From Betaproteobacteria bacterium (GTDB lineage: Bacteria > Pseudomonadota > Gammaproteobacteria > Burkholderiales > SG8-41), in the NCBI GenBank assembly GCA_016192825.1, contig JACPTK010000123.1, positions 62,001-126,000 of the forward strand: a stretch of 64,000 nt of DNA, written 5' to 3'. The notes under the pieces are model-generated. The model had not been told where the DNA came from. It searched no databases and saw only the letters and a program-made list of their open reading frames with translations. The translations under genes were made by a program, and so were the position numbers. Below are positions 46,458-52,997 of this stretch, piece by piece; the stretch's first letter is position 1; each line of letters begins with the position of its first letter.

Positions 46458-47348
46458 ATGCGGCTCAACCGATTCATGATCCGGCCGTTCGTCGAACAGG
46501 GATTGCGCGAGGAACTCGGCCAGGGTGATACAACGGGGGGATTTCTCGTCGGCGACGATCCGGTTCAGACCGCCCAGATCTACGCAAAGGCCCATGGTGT
46601 GGCATGCGGCCTGCTGCTCGCCGACGAGACGATCAGGCTGGTGGATCCCGACGCGCAGATCGAGCATATGGTCAGGGACGGCGACGAAATCGGCCCCGGC
46701 ACTGTCCTGCTCAAGGTCAAATCGAAAGCATCCACCTTTTTCGCAATCGAGCGCGCAGCGCTTGATTGGATCCAGCAGCTTTCCGGAATTGCCACCAAGA
46801 CCCGCCGATACGTAAATCTCGTCAAGCACACAAAGGTGCGTGTGACGGACACGCGCAAGGGATGGCCGGGCATCCGCGTGCTGCAGAAGTATGCGGTACG
46901 CGTCGGCGGCGCGCACAATCACATCTTCAGCCTTACCAACTGCATCCTCGTCAAAGACAATCATATTAAGATTGCCGGGAGCATTAAGAACGCGGTCGAA
47001 ATCCTCCGGGCCCGCGCGCAGCACACATTCAAGATCGAGGTCGAGTGCGAGACACTGGACATGGTCCAGGAAGCGCTTGACTGTGGCGTGGAGGTGATCA
47101 TGTTCGACAACATGGACCTCGATGAAATGAAACAGAGTCTGAAACTCGTCAACAAACGAGCCTTGACTGAAGCCTCGGGAGGCATAAACGAGTCAACGAT
47201 CGTTCCGATCGCGGAAACCGGCGTGGATATCATCTCGGTCGGAGACCTCACGCACACCGTCAAGGCCCTCGACGTGAGCCTGGACGTGCGCGATATCAAA
47301 CCAAGCGCGCAGCGCGCGATCGAGCGGTTGCGTGCGAGTACGCACTGA
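46458..47348 (+). CDS. NadC-like phosphoribosyltransferase, divergent active site
   Basis: Quinolinate-phosphoribosyltransferase family. 296 residues with a perfect AAGGAGG site 7 nt upstream. Retained: ERAALDWIQQLSGIAT (Glu99, Arg100), DTRKGWPGIR (131-140), LVKDNHI (Lys166), KIEVECE (Glu194, 196) and IMFDN (Asp217). Changed: TRKT becomes TRKG, and the NHR/HR substrate-binding motif reads NHI (His155, Ile156), losing an Arg that contacts quinolinate carboxylate in NadC. So it is probably not the NAD-synthesis enzyme; ModD-like or new substrate use is possible. Confidence 0.8.
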   Translation: MRLNRFMIRPFVEQGLREELGQGDTTGGFLVGDDPVQTAQIYAKAHGVACGLLLADETIRLVDPDAQIEHMVRDGDEIGPGTVLLKVKSKASTFFAIERAALDWIQQLSGIATKTRRYVNLVKHTKVRVTDTRKGWPGIRVLQKYAVRVGGAHNHIFSLTNCILVKDNHIKIAGSIKNAVEILRARAQHTFKIEVECETLDMVQEALDCGVEVIMFDNMDLDEMKQSLKLVNKRALTEASGGINESTIVPIAETGVDIISVGDLTHTVKALDVSLDVRDIKPSAQRAIERLRASTH

Positions 47349-47370
47349 CTTTGCCACGGGATCGGGATCA

Positions 47371-47859
47371 ATGTTTCCGGATGAACTGCTGCAACAGGCC
47401 GCCACGGCCCTGGATCTGGCCAGGGCCCGGAATGTTCGAATCGCGACTGCGGAAACGTGCACTGCAGGATTGGTGTCCAGCTGCCTAACCTCTGTACCAG
47501 GTGCATCGAAAGTTTTCGAGCGCGGATTCGTGTTGTATCACGACTCCGCCAAGGCGACGGGACTTGGTGTGCCCGAATCCATCGCCAGGATGCACGGGGC
47601 GGTCAGCGCCGAGGTGACCAGGGGGCTTGCAGAAGGAGCTCTCGCGCACTCGACGGCGGGCGTTGCCGTGGCGGTGACCGGCTATGCAGGGCCGGGGGGA
47701 GGGAATGCGAAGAACCCGGTTGGCACGGTCTACGTCGCCGCGGCCAGAAAAGATGCCGATACGATCGTCGAGCGCCACTTATTTTCAGGCGACCGTGATG
47801 CGGTGCGCACGCAGGCGGTCAAGGCAGCACTTGTTGTTCTTGTTCGCATTTTGTCCTAG
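47371..47859 (+). CDS. CinA C-terminal/PncC-like amidase
   Basis: Stand-alone CinA C-terminal domain; members deamidate nicotinamide mononucleotide to nicotinate mononucleotide. 162 residues from MFPDELLQQA, 22 bp after the NadC-like gene. AVTGYAGPGGG and the FERGFVLYHDSAKATGLGV region are typical. The usual AESCTGG reads AETCTAG (residues 27-33), so the conserved Ser is Thr. Together with the changed NadC-like neighbour, this suggests a related but different ribonucleotide substrate. Confidence 0.8.
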   Translation: MFPDELLQQAATALDLARARNVRIATAETCTAGLVSSCLTSVPGASKVFERGFVLYHDSAKATGLGVPESIARMHGAVSAEVTRGLAEGALAHSTAGVAVAVTGYAGPGGGNAKNPVGTVYVAAARKDADTIVERHLFSGDRDAVRTQAVKAALVVLVRILS

Positions 47860-47899
47860 CAGCCTGCGAACTTCGAATGAAATACGGGATGACGGCCCT
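47856..47899. repeat. Partial copy of the 209-bp two-hairpin element
   Basis: It begins CTAGCAGCCTG like the left hairpin of the full copies, then jumps to internal sequence (GCGAACTTCGAATGAAATAC, GGGATGACGGCCC) nearly identical to 50005-50036. An internal deletion has removed most of the left hairpin and inner repeat. It sits between the convergent PncC-like and MaoC genes. Confidence 0.8.
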
Positions 47900-48418
47900 T
47901 TAATAACCGGCGGCATCGTCCACCGCGTGGCCGCGCCGGGGCACTAGGATCGAGCGCTCGAAGGTCATGAATGCCGTGCCGTCGGCTCTCTTGCCGGTCG
48001 TGCGCACGGTGACGATGCCCTGCTCCGGGCGCGACTTCGACTCGCGTACCTCCAGCACCTCGGACTCGGCGTAGATCGTGTCGCCGGCGAAAACCGGCGC
48101 GGTGAGCCGCACCTTGTCCCAACCGAGGTTGGCGACCGCCTTCTGGCTCAGATCGCTCACGCTCATGCCGGTGACCATCGCCAGCGTCAGGCAACTGTTC
48201 ACCAGCGGCCGGCCGAACTCGGTCTTCGCGGCATACGCCGCGTCGAAGTGCAGCGGATGGGAGTTCATGGTGAGCAGCGTGAACCAGGTGTTGTCGGCCT
48301 CACTGATGGTGCGCCCCGGCCGGTGCTCGTAGACGTCGCCGACCTTGAAGTCCTCGAGGTGACGGCCGAAGGACTCGCGGTAGCGGTTCGGCCCCACTTG
48401 CTTTCGATCAACAGTCAT
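47900..48418 (-). CDS. MaoC-like (R)-hydratase/dehydratase
   Basis: Hot-dog-fold hydratase of enoyl-CoA or mesaconyl-CoA type. 172 residues. The hydratase motif reads TMNSHPLHFDAAYAAKTEFGRPLVNSC (about 49-75), with the usual Asp/His region. ADNTWFTLLTMN resembles mesaconyl-CoA or beta-methylmalyl-CoA dehydratase relatives. It is transcribed divergently from nothing; upstream on the same strand is the MmgE/PrpD gene, so the two may form a short operon for short-chain acid metabolism. Confidence 0.88.
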   Translation of the reverse strand: MTVDRKQVGPNRYRESFGRHLEDFKVGDVYEHRPGRTISEADNTWFTLLTMNSHPLHFDAAYAAKTEFGRPLVNSCLTLAMVTGMSVSDLSQKAVANLGWDKVRLTAPVFAGDTIYAESEVLEVRESKSRPEQGIVTVRTTGKRADGTAFMTFERSILVPRRGHAVDDAAGY

Positions 48419-48431
48419 ATTGATCGAAACG

Positions 48432-48507
48432 TGAGCGCGTCAGAGCGGGAGTGCGTGAGCGCGAAAAGACGGATCTTCTCCATCTCCCGATCTCACGATC
48501 TCCCGGC
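48432..48507. repeat. Octamer word-repeat locus, MmgE/PrpD-MaoC
   Basis: The left arm (48432-48463) has GTGAGCGC, GTCAGAGC, GGGAGTGC, GTGAGCGC. The right arm (48473-48507) has CATCTCCC, GATCTCAC, GATCTCCC. The right arm encodes the last residues (GRS) and the stop of the MmgE/PrpD gene. The word resembles that at 52020-52112. Confidence 0.85.
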
Positions 48508-49911
48508 CGCCGTGGCGCGGCGGCCGCTCGTTCTCTCCGGACGCGTGAGGCGCAGCAGCGCTCCGATGTCCTTCGCCTGATCGAGCGCGAGCAGCGCGCC
48601 CGCGAGCTCGTCGCGTCGGCGCGCGGAGAGGTAGGGCCCCGCGAGCCCGTCGAACTTGGCGCGCAGCTCGGCCGCGGAGAGGAAGTTCGCCGGCTCGCCT
48701 TTCGGCACCCGCACGTAGGTTTCGAACGCGCCGCGTGCGGTCTTGATCCGCACGCTGCCGCTCATTTCCGCCGGGAAGTCGGCCTGCGCCTTCGGATCGA
48801 CGCGGGTCCGCACCCGCTTGCACAAGGCAAGCGTCGCGGGATCGCCCAGATGACGCGCATAGTCGTCCCACGCGAGGCCGCCGCCGCGCAGCGCCACCGC
48901 GGCGCAGAACGCCATCGAGAACTGCCCGTCCACGACCGACTTCGGTGACTGCTTGACCGGCTCCGGGTCGCCGGTGATCTTCCAGCCCGGCTCGGGCAGG
49001 CCGACTGTGACCTCCTCCACGTCCTCCGCCTTGATGCCGTGCTCGCGGGCGAGCGCGAGGACGCCGTCGAGGGGGGCATGGGTATAGCGGCAGGAAGGAT
49101 AAGGCTTTACCGCGATTTTCATCGTCTCCCAGCGCCGGCCAAGGCCGTCCACCGCTTTCGCCACATCGGCGGCGGGCGCGTAGGCGTGCAGGAAACCCCA
49201 CTTGCCCTCGATGGCGTCGGCCGCGCCCTTGTAGCCCTCGCGCGCGAGCGTTGCGGCGATCAAGCCGCACATCGCCGCGTGGCCGACGTGCGAGCGCTTG
49301 GTCCAGGCGCCGTTCACCAGGAACTGCATCGAGCCCGCCGACATGCTGAGCACGATGCCGAAGGCGTCGGCGTGGCCCTCCGGGTCGAGACCGAGCAGCC
49401 GCCCGGCCGCCGCAGCCGCGCCGAAGGCGCCGCAGGTCGCGGTCGGGTGAAAGCCGCGGTCGTAATGCGCCGCCGGGTCGAGCGCGAGGCTCAACCGGAT
49501 CTGCACTTCGTAGCCGGCAACGACGGCAGCGATCGTCGCCTTCCCGTCGGCGCCCGCCATCTCGGCGGCGGCGAAGGCGGCCGGCACGATCGGCGCGCTC
49601 GGATGCAGCGAACCGGGTGCGTGGGTGTCGTCGAAGTCGAGCGAATGCGCGAGCGTGCCGTTCAGCATCGCCGCCCCGGGCGGGGCGTAGCCGGCGGCAT
49701 CCCCGATCACCGTGCAAGCCCCGCCCGCCAGCCCGAGCCGGCCGGCGGCGGCGACCATCGCCGGCGTCGATTCCGCCTCGTTGCGGGCGCGCAGCGCAAT
49801 GCCGACGAGGTCGAGGGCGAGCGCCTTGACGCGCTCGCGCACTTCGACGGGCAGCGTATCGTACGAAAGCCCGGCTACGAATCCGGCCAGCTCGCGCGTC
49901 GCAGCGGTCAC
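48493..49911 (-). CDS. MmgE/PrpD family protein
   Basis: Family of 2-methylcitrate dehydratase and cis-aconitate decarboxylase-like enzymes. 472 residues. Typical segments: LALDLVGIALRAR, LNGTLAHSLDFDDTHAPGSLHPSAP (about 82-106), KRSHVGHAAMCGLIAATLA (about 205-223) and KPYPSCRYTHAPLDG (about 270-284). All-helical N-terminal domain and alpha/beta lid are both present. Paired with MaoC downstream; many such pairs occur in betaproteobacterial CoA-acid catabolism. Substrate unassigned. The C-terminal residues come from repeat DNA. Confidence 0.93.
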   Translation of the reverse strand: MTAATRELAGFVAGLSYDTLPVEVRERVKALALDLVGIALRARNEAESTPAMVAAAGRLGLAGGACTVIGDAAGYAPPGAAMLNGTLAHSLDFDDTHAPGSLHPSAPIVPAAFAAAEMAGADGKATIAAVVAGYEVQIRLSLALDPAAHYDRGFHPTATCGAFGAAAAAGRLLGLDPEGHADAFGIVLSMSAGSMQFLVNGAWTKRSHVGHAAMCGLIAATLAREGYKGAADAIEGKWGFLHAYAPAADVAKAVDGLGRRWETMKIAVKPYPSCRYTHAPLDGVLALAREHGIKAEDVEEVTVGLPEPGWKITGDPEPVKQSPKSVVDGQFSMAFCAAVALRGGGLAWDDYARHLGDPATLALCKRVRTRVDPKAQADFPAEMSGSVRIKTARGAFETYVRVPKGEPANFLSAAELRAKFDGLAGPYLSARRRDELAGALLALDQAKDIGALLRLTRPERTSGRRATAAGRS

Positions 49912-49952
49912 TGCATCCTCCAGGAAATTCGCCGGGCTTCCGACGAATTCCT

Positions 49953-50161
49953 AGCAGCCTGTCGGACTTGGCATTCCGACAGGCTGCTCACAGCAAAACC
50001 GCCTGCGAATTTCGAATGAAATACGGGATGACGACCCTTATTAGCCTCCAACGGGCACGCGAGCAGGCTGAACATAATGTTTTCACTGCCTTTTTCTTTC
50101 GTTTTCGCGCAGGCGGTTTTGCATTTAGGAGTTTGTCGGCCCTAAGTCCGACAAACTCCTA
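49953..50161 (+). repeat. Two-hairpin element, copy 1 (209 bp)
   Basis: Left hairpin: perfect 14-bp stem AGCAGCCTGTCGGA/TCCGACAGGCTGCT (49953-49988, 8-nt loop). Inner inverted repeat: GCAAAACCGCCTGCG (49993-50007) with its exact complement (50108-50122). Right hairpin: 14-bp stem TAGGAGTTTGTCGG and complement (50126-50161, 8-nt loop). It lies between the MmgE/PrpD start and sodC, and its last bases form the sodC stop codon. Both ends carry CTAG. It encodes no protein. Confidence 0.95.
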
Positions 50162-50677
50162 GCCGGCCTGGATCACGCCACACGCGAGGCGCGCGCCGGC
50201 ATTGCCGGTCGGCTGGGTCTTGTAGTCGTCGGGGCCGGCGTGGACGATGACACTGCGGCCGATGATGCTGGCCGGCCCGGGCGTGACCGTGATGATATCC
50301 ATCTCGACCTGGACGTTGGCGCGCCCCCGCTTGTTGGCCTTGAGTGCGGGCAGATCACCGGCATGGCGCTCGGCGCTGCCGGGGCGCCCGTGGGGCTTGC
50401 CATACGGATTGAAGTGACCCTTGGCGCTCATGCCGTCACCGGAACTGCAGTCGCCGACTTCGTGGATGTGCAGGCCGTGCTCCTGCCCCGGTTTGAGCCC
50501 CTGGACGAATACGACGACCTTGACCTTGTCGCCCACTTGCTCGAACGTCGCTTCGCCAATGGTCTTGTTGCCCTTGGTCGGTTTCAGCGCGGCCGTTGCC
50601 ATGGTCGGCCCTTGGGGCGTCGTCTGGCAGGCGGCAAGCAGGACAGCGGCAGCGGCAGCGGCAATTATGGATTTCAT
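50159..50677 (-). CDS. sodC: Periplasmic Cu/Zn superoxide dismutase, lipoprotein
   Basis: Converts superoxide to peroxide and oxygen in the cell envelope. 172 residues: signal with lipobox LAAC (Cys17, AVLLAACQT). Metal ligands lie in HGLHIHEVGDC, GHFNPYGKPHG, GSAERHAGDLP and SVIVHAGPDDY, and the disulfide partner in LACGVI. Complete and normal length. The TAG stop is made by the right hairpin of the neighbouring repeat element. Confidence 0.96.
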   Translation of the reverse strand: MKSIIAAAAAAVLLAACQTTPQGPTMATAALKPTKGNKTIGEATFEQVGDKVKVVVFVQGLKPGQEHGLHIHEVGDCSSGDGMSAKGHFNPYGKPHGRPGSAERHAGDLPALKANKRGRANVQVEMDIITVTPGPASIIGRSVIVHAGPDDYKTQPTGNAGARLACGVIQAG

Positions 50678-50736
50678 GGTCTCCTCCTCCTCTGAAACCC
50701 CAATCTACTCAATTTCCCGCCGGCATGGAAGCCCCG

Positions 50737-50768
50737 GGAGCTTGTCAGGCCAGAGCCCGACAGGCTCC
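50737..50768. repeat. Solo hairpin related to the two-hairpin element
   Basis: GGAGCTTGTCAGG and CCCGACAGGCTCC pair imperfectly; the sequence resembles the right hairpin (GGAGTTTGTCGG) of the full elements. It sits in the divergent region between sodC and the next plus-strand gene. A second partial echo (GAAGCCCGACACG) follows. Confidence 0.65.
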
Positions 50769-50893
50769 TGTACTGGGGAAGCCCGACACGTGACCAGGCC
50801 AGCAGCTTGGTATTTCGACCGTTCGCGCCTGCCTGCCCCACGCGATGAGATAATGGAATCATCTCCTTTCGTCATTTGGACCGGTTCCAGGAT

Positions 50894-52015
50894 ATGGGAA
50901 CAGTCGCCGCCCAGGAAACACCGCCGATTGCTGCAGCGCACTTGCCGGAGGGCACGGACCTCATCGAGTGGTATTACGAGCACGGATACTCCGACGGCTT
51001 CCCGCTCGTGCCCCCCACCCCGGCGAAGATCGCGGCGGTCGTCGCGGCGCTCGGCGGCGAGCCCGGGCGCCTGCTGGCCCGCGTGCCGCCGCGCTGGGGC
51101 AGCCTGACGCGCCAAGTGCTGGCGATCAACATGGTGATGGCGGGCTGCCGGCCGGAGTACGCGCCGGTGGTCGAGGCGGCGATGCTGGCGCTGTGCGACG
51201 CGCGCTTCAACCTGAATGGCGTGCAGGCAACGACCCACATGGCGAGCCCGCTGCTGGTGGTGAACGGGCCCGTCCGCAAGACGATCGGCATGAACGCCGG
51301 CTGCAACGTCTTCGGCTCGGGAAACCGCGCCAACGCCACCATCGGCCGCGCGCTGCGCCTGGTGCTGCTGAACGTCGGCGGCGGCTGGCCGGGCCTGCTC
51401 GACAAGAGCACGCTCGGTCATCCCGGCAAGTACACCTACTGCATCGCCGAGAACGAGGAGGCGAGCCCGCTCGCGCCCTACCACGTGGAAAAAGGCTACC
51501 GGGCGGAGGATTCCGCCGTCTTCGTGCTGGCCGCCGAGCCGCCGCACAGCGTCACCAATCACTTCGCGAACGACGCGGAAGGCATCCTCGACAGCATCTG
51601 CTCCGCGATGAGCACGATCTGCAACAACAACGCCGTCTCGGCCGGGCACTGCGCGGTGGTCCTCGGCCCGGAGCATACCGCCACCATCACGAAATCCGGC
51701 TGGAAGCGGCACGACATCCGCCATTACCTGTGGGCGCATTCCGGCAACCGCTGGGGCGATCTCTACGGCAACGGCCGCTACGGCAAGGTCTACAACCGCA
51801 ATCTGCCGGTGTGGTACAAGCGCCAGCCCGACGCGCGCACCCCCATCGTGCCGAGCCCCGACAACATCCACCTGTTCGTCGCCGGCGGCGAGGCCGGGCG
51901 TTTCTCCGCGTTCATCCCCGGCTGGGGCCACATGTCCTCGCCGGTGCTGCGCGGCGTCGGCGCCGCGCAGCCGCCGGGCGGGCCGGAGTGCGCCGACGGC
52001 ACCTGCGCCGTCTAG
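50894..52015 (+). CDS. Conserved protein adjacent to the UGSC selenoprotein
   Basis: 373 residues from MGTVAAQETPP (ATG 50894); a TTG 18 bp upstream is the alternative. I do not recognise a domain of known function. Notable features: LIEWYYEHGYSDGFPLVPPTP at the N-terminus, conserved-looking cysteines in VMAGCRPEY, GMNAGCNVFGSGNRANATIGRA and the C-terminal ECADGTCAV, and no signal peptide or membrane helix. It is followed 145 bp later, in the same direction, by a UGSC-family selenoprotein, so the two probably act together in a redox or thiol/selenol reaction. Function unknown. Confidence 0.7.
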   Translation: MGTVAAQETPPIAAAHLPEGTDLIEWYYEHGYSDGFPLVPPTPAKIAAVVAALGGEPGRLLARVPPRWGSLTRQVLAINMVMAGCRPEYAPVVEAAMLALCDARFNLNGVQATTHMASPLLVVNGPVRKTIGMNAGCNVFGSGNRANATIGRALRLVLLNVGGGWPGLLDKSTLGHPGKYTYCIAENEEASPLAPYHVEKGYRAEDSAVFVLAAEPPHSVTNHFANDAEGILDSICSAMSTICNNNAVSAGHCAVVLGPEHTATITKSGWKRHDIRHYLWAHSGNRWGDLYGNGRYGKVYNRNLPVWYKRQPDARTPIVPSPDNIHLFVAGGEAGRFSAFIPGWGHMSSPVLRGVGAAQPPGGPECADGTCAV

Positions 52016-52020
52016 AATCC

Positions 52021-52112
52021 GTGAGAGCGGGAGGTCGCGAGATCGGGAGATGGAATTTCACAAGTGGCTGGGGTTTCGCTCTCCCGCACTCACGCTCTCA
52101 CGCCCTCACGTC
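52021..52112. repeat. Inverted octamer word-repeat locus before selenoprotein gene
   Basis: The left arm (52021-52052) has GTGAGAGC, GGGAGGTC, GCGAGATC, GGGAGATG. The right arm (52078-52112) has CTCTCCCG, CACTCACG, CTCTCACG, CCCTCACG. The period is 8 in both arms; the word is close to that at 48432-48507. Confidence 0.92.
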
Positions 52113-52159
52113 CAGTTTGCTCCGCCCGGAGACCCAACCTCATTGCCTAAGGAGGATCA

Positions 52160-52699
52160 ATGACTGCGATACCGGTATATGATCCGCGCGGCGTGGTGGT
52201 AGCGACGCCTCTTGCCACGGCACCGCGTGTGAAGAAGCTCGAAGGCCTGCGCCTCGGCCTGCTCGACAACACCAAGTGGAACGCCAACAAGCTGCTGCGC
52301 GGCGTGCGCGACCGGCTCGCGCAGAAGCACCGGTTCGGCGCGGTGAACTACTACCGCAAGGAGAGCTTCTCCTCGGGCGCGACGCCCGAGTTGATCGCCG
52401 AGATCGCGGCCCATAACGACGTCGTCGTCACCGCCATCGGCGATTGAGGGTCGTGCACGTCGTGCTGTATGCACGACACGGTGATGCTGGAGGCGAAGGG
52501 CCGTCCGACGGCGATGATCGTCACCACCGAGTTCGCGCTCGAGGCCGAGACGCAGCGCGACGCGCTCGGCATGGCGGGACTTGATACGGTGGTGATCGCC
52601 CATCCGCTGAGCTCGCTGACCGACGAGGAAATCGGGCGGCGAATCGAGGAAGCGCTGCCGCAGATCGAGCGCGTGTGGCTAGGAGTTTGTCGGACTTAG
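52160..52699 (+). CDS. UGSC-family selenoprotein (TGA read as Sec96)
   Basis: An open frame from ATG 52160 (TAAGGAGG 6 nt upstream) meets TGA at 52445-52447 and continues in the same frame to 52699: 179 residues if TGA is selenocysteine. Around the codon the protein reads VTAIGD-U-GSCTSCCMHD, the U-G-S-C motif that names the UGSC (seleno)protein family. After it, AMIVTTEFALEAETQRDALG continues as normal protein. A SECIS-like hairpin follows the TGA. The last residues (LGVCRT) run into a repeat element, so the natural C-terminus may be altered. Function unknown; likely redox. Reading the TGA as a stop would give a 95-residue fragment ending before the motif. Confidence 0.88.
52445..52477 (+). 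promoter_or_regulatory. UGA codon with bacterial SECIS-like hairpin
   Basis: TGA (52445-52447) is followed after 2 nt by a perfect 8-bp stem GTCGTGCA/TGCACGAC (52450-52457 with 52470-52477) around a 12-nt loop. Bacterial SECIS hairpins lie in the coding region directly after UGA and are bound by SelB, usually with a G-containing apical loop, as here. SelB binding itself cannot be shown from sequence. Confidence 0.8.
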
Positions 52700-52888
52700 C
52701 CCCGACAAACTCCTTGTGCAAAACCGCCCGCGCGATAACGGGAGTCAATAGCAGTGAAAACCTTATTTCCAGCCTGCGCGCATGTCCATCGGAGGCCAAT
52801 CGGGACCGTTACACTGGGGCTCATTCGAAATTCACGGGCGGTTTTGCCGTTAGCAGCCTGTCGGATACCAAAGTCCGACAGGCTGCTA
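52680..52888 (-). repeat. Two-hairpin element, copy 2 (209 bp, inverted)
   Basis: Reverse orientation: first hairpin stem AGGAGTTTGTCGG and complement (52681-52714), inner repeat GCAAAACCGCCCGCG (52718-52732), its mate CGGGCGGTTTTGC (52835-52847), then a perfect 14-bp hairpin AGCAGCCTGTCGGA and complement (52852-52887). It begins within the last codons of the selenoprotein gene and supplies its stop. It sits between two convergent genes. Confidence 0.95.
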
Positions 52889-52947
52889 GGGGCGAATCCG
52901 TCCAAGGACCCCTAATTCGCCACGCCCGCCGATCGGATTCGCCCCTA
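52887..52947. repeat. 14-bp inverted repeat next to element copy 2
   Basis: TAGGGGCGAATCCG (52887-52900) and its exact complement (52934-52947) flank 33 bp that also contains CCCCTAATTCGCC. It starts exactly where element copy 2 ends and may be a second, unrelated small repeat. Confidence 0.8.
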
Positions 52948-52963
52948 ATTGAGATTCAACTTG

Positions 52964-52997
52964 ATGAAATCTGGCCGAGCGCTCGGCCAGATTTCAT
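52964..52997. repeat. 34-bp perfect palindrome at the dctM stop
   Basis: ATGAAATCTGGCCGAGC (52964-52980) is followed without spacer by its exact complement (52981-52997). The dctM stop codon lies inside it. There is no T run on either strand, so ordinary termination is doubtful; it could be a processing or protein-binding site. Confidence 0.9.

Noticed and set aside
46458-47348. Housekeeping nadC
   Set aside because: The substrate-binding His-Arg is His-Ile, TRKT is altered, and the gene is inside an accessory catabolic-type operon without nadA or nadB.
52160-52447. Selenoprotein gene as a pseudogene truncated by TGA
   Set aside because: The same frame continues with good coding signal, the UGSC motif starts at the TGA, and a SECIS-like hairpin follows; a single nonsense mutation would not produce these.
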